Shown one piece after another: positions 9,723 through 11,628 of a stretch of DNA of 11,628 nucleotides. The stretch's first letter is position 1. Every line of letters begins with the position of its first letter. The translations under genes were made by a program, and so were the position numbers. The notes beneath the pieces are model-generated. The model saw only the letters and a list, made by a program, of their open reading frames with translations. It was not told the DNA's origin and did no database searches. The stretch lies in NCBI GenBank assembly GCA_001275005.1, contig JWZX01001458.1:1-11628 (forward strand), written 5' to 3'. This DNA comes from Chrysochromulina tobinii. Taxonomy: Eukaryota; Haptophyta; Prymnesiales; Chrysochromulinaceae.

Positions 9723-11353
9723 CTAACCGTTGGCTCGCGCGTCGCCAACCGTGCCGCCACCGCCTATTGCGAGCGCGTCGCCAACCGTGCCGCCACTGCC
9801 AATTGCGACCGCCGTGAGCGCGGTCGCGTCGTCGTCGATGCCGAGCGCATAGATGGCGCCCGAGGCGGCGCTCACGTATAGCCTGGCACGCTCGTCTGCA
9901 GGCGCGCCAGCAGCGAGGCCGGTCACTTGATCGCCGTCATGCAACTTGAAGAGGGCCGTGGACGCGCCTCCGGCGGTGCCATCCCAAAGGCGTACCTGTG
10001 GGGAAGGGTCGAGACCGCGCCGTGGTGATCACTTGCATGCAAGGCGGCTCGTCGGCGGTGCCATCCCAAAGGCGTACCTCGCCATCTTTGCAGCCCGAGG
10101 CGGCGAGCAGCCTGCCGCCACCGCCTGTCTCGGGACGGAGCGCCGTGTCGGGCAGGAGCGCGCATCCCGTGACCGCCTGGTCGTGGCCAGTGAGCACGTG
10201 GACCTGATGAGGGAGGCACAAAGAGATCCTCAGTGCCAATCAGTGGTCGTGGCCAGTGAGCACGTGGACCTGATGAGGGAGGCACTCAGAGATCATCAGT
10301 GCCAATCAGTGGTCGTGGCCAGTGCGCACGTGAGCCTGCGAGAGCGTCCCGCCGATCCCAGAGGCAATCAGAGGCAATCAGAGGCAATCAGAGCCTGCGA
10401 GAGCGTCCCGCCGATCCCAGAGGCAATCAGAGGCAATCAGAGGCAATCAGAGCCTGCGAGAGCGTCCCGCCGATCCCAGAGGCAATCAGAGGCAATCAAG
10501 GCCATTCGAGGCCAATCAAGGCCACTCAAAGGCCACTCAAAGGCCACTCAGCGAACCTGCTTGAGCACCTGATGAGACACGCAATCAGAGGCAATCAGAG
10601 GCACTCAAAGGCCACTCAGCGAACCTGCTTGAGCGTCCGCCGATCCCACAGCCTGAGCTCGCAACCGACGGAGTTGAAGCCGTTGGAGCCGGTGAGCACG
10701 TACGGGCCGGAGCAGTCGCAGCAGAGCGGGAAGTAGACGTACTCATTCTCGAGCACGGCCGCCGGCCTCGAGAGCGTGCGCACGTCCCAGAGCCGTAGCC
10801 GCAGATCCTCCGAACCCTGCGCCACCAGCGACGTCTCGCCCGGCACCCACTTTAGGCAAGTGACCACGTTCTGCTCGAGATGGCAGCGGCCCTTGGTCGC
10901 GCCGGTGGCCAGATCCCAGTGGCGCAGGCTGCAGTCGCGCGAGCCTGAGAGCGCCTGCTGGCCGTCTTCAGCGACCGCGACCGCCATGACGCTCAGCTCG
11001 TGGCCGCGCAGCGTCAGGGCCGCCTCCGCTTGCCCACGCCGCCACACGCGCACCGTCGTATCGCGAGAGCCAGACAGGATGACGTTGCCATTTGGAGATG
11101 CGACGACGCGATGCACGCCCTTCTGGTGCCCGCGCCAGGAATGCACCACACGCCCAGCCGCCCAGTCAACCAGCGCGACCGTCTTGTCTTCACTGCAGCT
11201 CAGCCACTCGCCCGCAGCGCCGCTGCTGGCCACGCCGTTCGCCATTTCGGTGTGCGCGGCCGGAAAGGTGGGCGCACGCGCCTTGGGAGCCACCGGCCGC
11301 GTCATCGTGTACGCCACGTCGCGGGCATTCGGCGTGCTCGGAGCGCAGCCCAT
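9723..11353 (-). CDS. WDR31: WD40-repeat protein, WDR31 family, 3 exons, 375 aa
   Basis: On the - strand, exons 11353-10625, 10203-10078 and 9995-9723 (stop TAG) join in one frame of 1128 nt, close to the animal WDR31 length (about 367 aa). WD repeats follow in order: EDKTVALVDW, SGSRDTTVRVW, SGSRDCSLRHWD, then NVVTCLKWVPGE with SEDLRLRLWD, then SNGFNSVGCELRLWD, then VHVLTGHDQAVTGCALLPD with GCKDGEVRLWDG. The NVVT-L-WVP block and the SNGF--GCE--LWD block are characteristic of WDR31. The protein begins MGCAPS, an N-myristoylation motif with Cys3 available for palmitoylation, so membrane attachment is likely; animal WDR31 also starts with Met-Gly. WDR31 has been linked to cilia and control of intraflagellar transport and the BBSome. 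Both introns are phase 0. It converges with SCC3. The start is fixed by the MGC context; another ATG lies two codons upstream. Confidence 0.9.
9739..9810 (-). repeat. 36-nt tandem duplication in the WDR31 C-terminus
   Basis: Bases 9739-9774 and 9775-9810 are near-identical and encode two 12-residue repeats (IGSGGTVGDALA and IGGGGTVGDARA) at the very end of the protein. This tail lies beyond the last recognisable WD strand and is probably lineage-specific. Confidence 0.8.
9996..10077 (-). other. WDR31 intron 2 (phase 0, family A) with a perfect 25-nt exon copy
   Basis: Read on the - strand: donor GAG|GTACGCCTTTGG, acceptor CTTCCCCACAG, 82 nt. The first 25 nt of the intron (10077-10053) are identical to the first 25 nt of exon 3 (9995-9971), offset 82, equal to the intron length. 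The remaining 57 nt are the family A element: TTGCATGCAAGTGATCACC, ACGGCGCGG, then a C-rich tract. It is the same element as in SCC3 introns 5, 6, 8 and 10. Confidence 0.92.
10181..10333 (-). repeat. 66-nt tandem repeat spanning the intron 1 / exon 2 junction of WDR31
   Basis: On the + strand, TCGTGGCCAG begins units at 10181, 10247 and 10313, two full 66-nt steps. Each full unit contains the exon 2 start and the acceptor region (CCTCCCTCATCAG on the - strand). The first unit is the real junction, the second is a near-exact copy, and the third is partial. This is an acceptor duplication that leaves two decoys upstream of the real site. Confidence 0.88.
10332..10500 (-). repeat. 59-nt tandem repeat, about three copies, inside WDR31 intron 1
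   Basis: Units start at 10332, 10391 and 10450. On the - strand each reads GGGATCGGCGGGACGCTCTC, GCAGGCTC and then TGATTGCCTC units. The first part resembles the end of exon 1 (GGGATCGGCGGACGCTCAAG, CAGGTTC) with a one-base insertion, and it retains CAG|GC as a possible GC-type donor. Confidence 0.88.
10557..10568 (-). other. Potential 12-nt in-frame micro-exon or decoy in WDR31 intron 1
   Basis: On the - strand GTGCTCAAGCAG is preceded by TGTCTCATCAG (acceptor-like) and followed by GTTCGCTGAG, the same donor sequence as exon 1. If spliced in, it would add Val-Leu-Lys-Gln between LKQ and VHVLTGHD without a frame change. It is most simply a by-product of duplication of the exon 1 end. Inclusion is untested. 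Confidence 0.4.
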
Positions 11354-11628
11354 TCATGTACCGGTATATCCCAGCCCCTCTCCTTTCTCATTGTGAATGG
11401 GGCACCCACGCCCCCCGAGTGACCTGGGGCGGCTTTGCCAAGGAGGTCCGGCGCCCGCGCCGGGCCGTGTGGGGAAAACGGGGAGGAGAGAGTAAATCCT
11501 AAATTCACAACAAGCACGTAGTGCCCGGGTGACGGGGGGGTTGTTATCGAATTTGGGGGGGTTTGTTATCAGGATACGTATCCCATGTATCTAACATGTA
11601 TCGTGCATGTATCGTGCATGTATCTTGA
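11354..11628 (-). promoter_or_regulatory. Upstream region of WDR31 (5' leader / promoter)
   Basis: No coding region is supported. Reading toward the gene there is GGGATATACCGG about 15-25 bases before the start codon, too close to serve as a normal TATA box for this ATG. Further upstream, GGGGGG-TTTGTTATC-like segments occur twice near 11534-11570. AT content rises around 11490-11515. Promoter status is inferred from position only. Confidence 0.4.
11584..11624. repeat. CATGTATC repeated four times at 11-nt spacing
   Basis: CATGTATC starts at 11584, 11595, 11606 and 11617, each 11 nt apart, close to one DNA helical turn. It continues to the window edge, so more copies may follow. It lies upstream of WDR31, and its core CATGTA also occurs in the SCC3 upstream region. 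It could be a simple repeat or a phased binding-site array. Confidence 0.7.

Larger units (their letters stand above)
10204..10624 (-). repeat. WDR31 intron 1 (phase 0, family B) with stacked copies of both exon ends
   Basis: Donor CAAGCAG|GTTCGCTG at 10624, acceptor CCTCCCTCATCAG ending at 10204, 421 nt. From the 5' end it holds: family B units and a TCATCAG; an extra copy of the exon 1 end plus donor (GCTCAAGCAGGTTCGCTGAG); three 59-nt units each containing a diverged copy of the exon 1 end (GGGATCGGCGGGACGCTC); and two extra copies of the exon 2 start (CACTGGCCACGACCA) in 66-nt units. Only the last acceptor leads into an open exon; the previous copy runs into TGA right after GHDH. Confidence 0.88.

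Noticed and set aside
11000-11422. + strand open frames opposite the WDR31 exon
   Set aside because: Shadow of the WD40 exon on the - strand, which has clear GH...WD repeats.
11534-11570. G-runs as a G-quadruplex or telomere-like sequence
   Set aside because: Only two long G-runs are present and no telomere-type repeat follows; the segment is better described as a short direct repeat.

Overview
The window is nuclear DNA from a GC-rich, intron-rich unicellular eukaryote. Two spliced genes converge on a non-coding spacer: a cohesin SA/STAG subunit gene (SCC3) on the + strand (CDS 563-8161, 17 exons, 16 introns of 73-341 nt) and a WDR31-type WD40 gene on the - strand (CDS 9723-11353, 3 exons, 2 introns). 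There is no operon structure, no Shine-Dalgarno pattern, and the proteins only become intact after splicing. A GC-rich, short-intron, flagellate alga (haptophyte, pelagophyte or similar) fits best. WDR31 belongs to ciliated lineages, which supports a flagellate. The exact lineage cannot be fixed from sequence reading alone.

Layout: 1-562, upstream region of SCC3. 563-8161, SCC3, with a low-complexity N-terminus, the STAG region (exons 1-5), the stromalin conservative domain (exons 6-7), HEAT-like helices (exons 8-17) interrupted by Gly/Lys and Asp/Glu runs, and a long acidic tail. 8162-9722, convergent spacer holding several short tandem repeats and no gene I can defend. 9723-11353, WDR31. 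11354-11628, upstream region of WDR31, with a CATGTATC repeat at the window edge.

The outstanding feature is the introns. Almost all of them, in both genes, are bracketed by direct repeats of exon sequence: the first bases of the intron copy the first bases of the downstream exon (41/41 in SCC3 intron 1, 31/32 in intron 10, 25/25 in WDR31 intron 2), or the exon bases before the donor are copied before the acceptor (introns 3, 8, 14). The non-duplicated part falls into two shared families. Family A has a core GCATGCAAGTGCTCACC followed by ACGGCGCC and a C/T-rich stretch ending CCCCACAG. Family B consists of 10-12-nt tandem units (CTGATGGCCT, CTCTGATTGC) that often end in TCATCAG. Both families occur in both genes, always in the sense orientation. 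This looks like mobile or duplicative intron gain (introner-like elements) that uses the target duplication to build splice sites. Several introns also contain extra copies of exon ends, decoy splice sites and possible micro-exons.

The two genes have unrelated roles (sister-chromatid cohesion; a ciliary or membrane WD40 protein). What links them is the shared intron invader.
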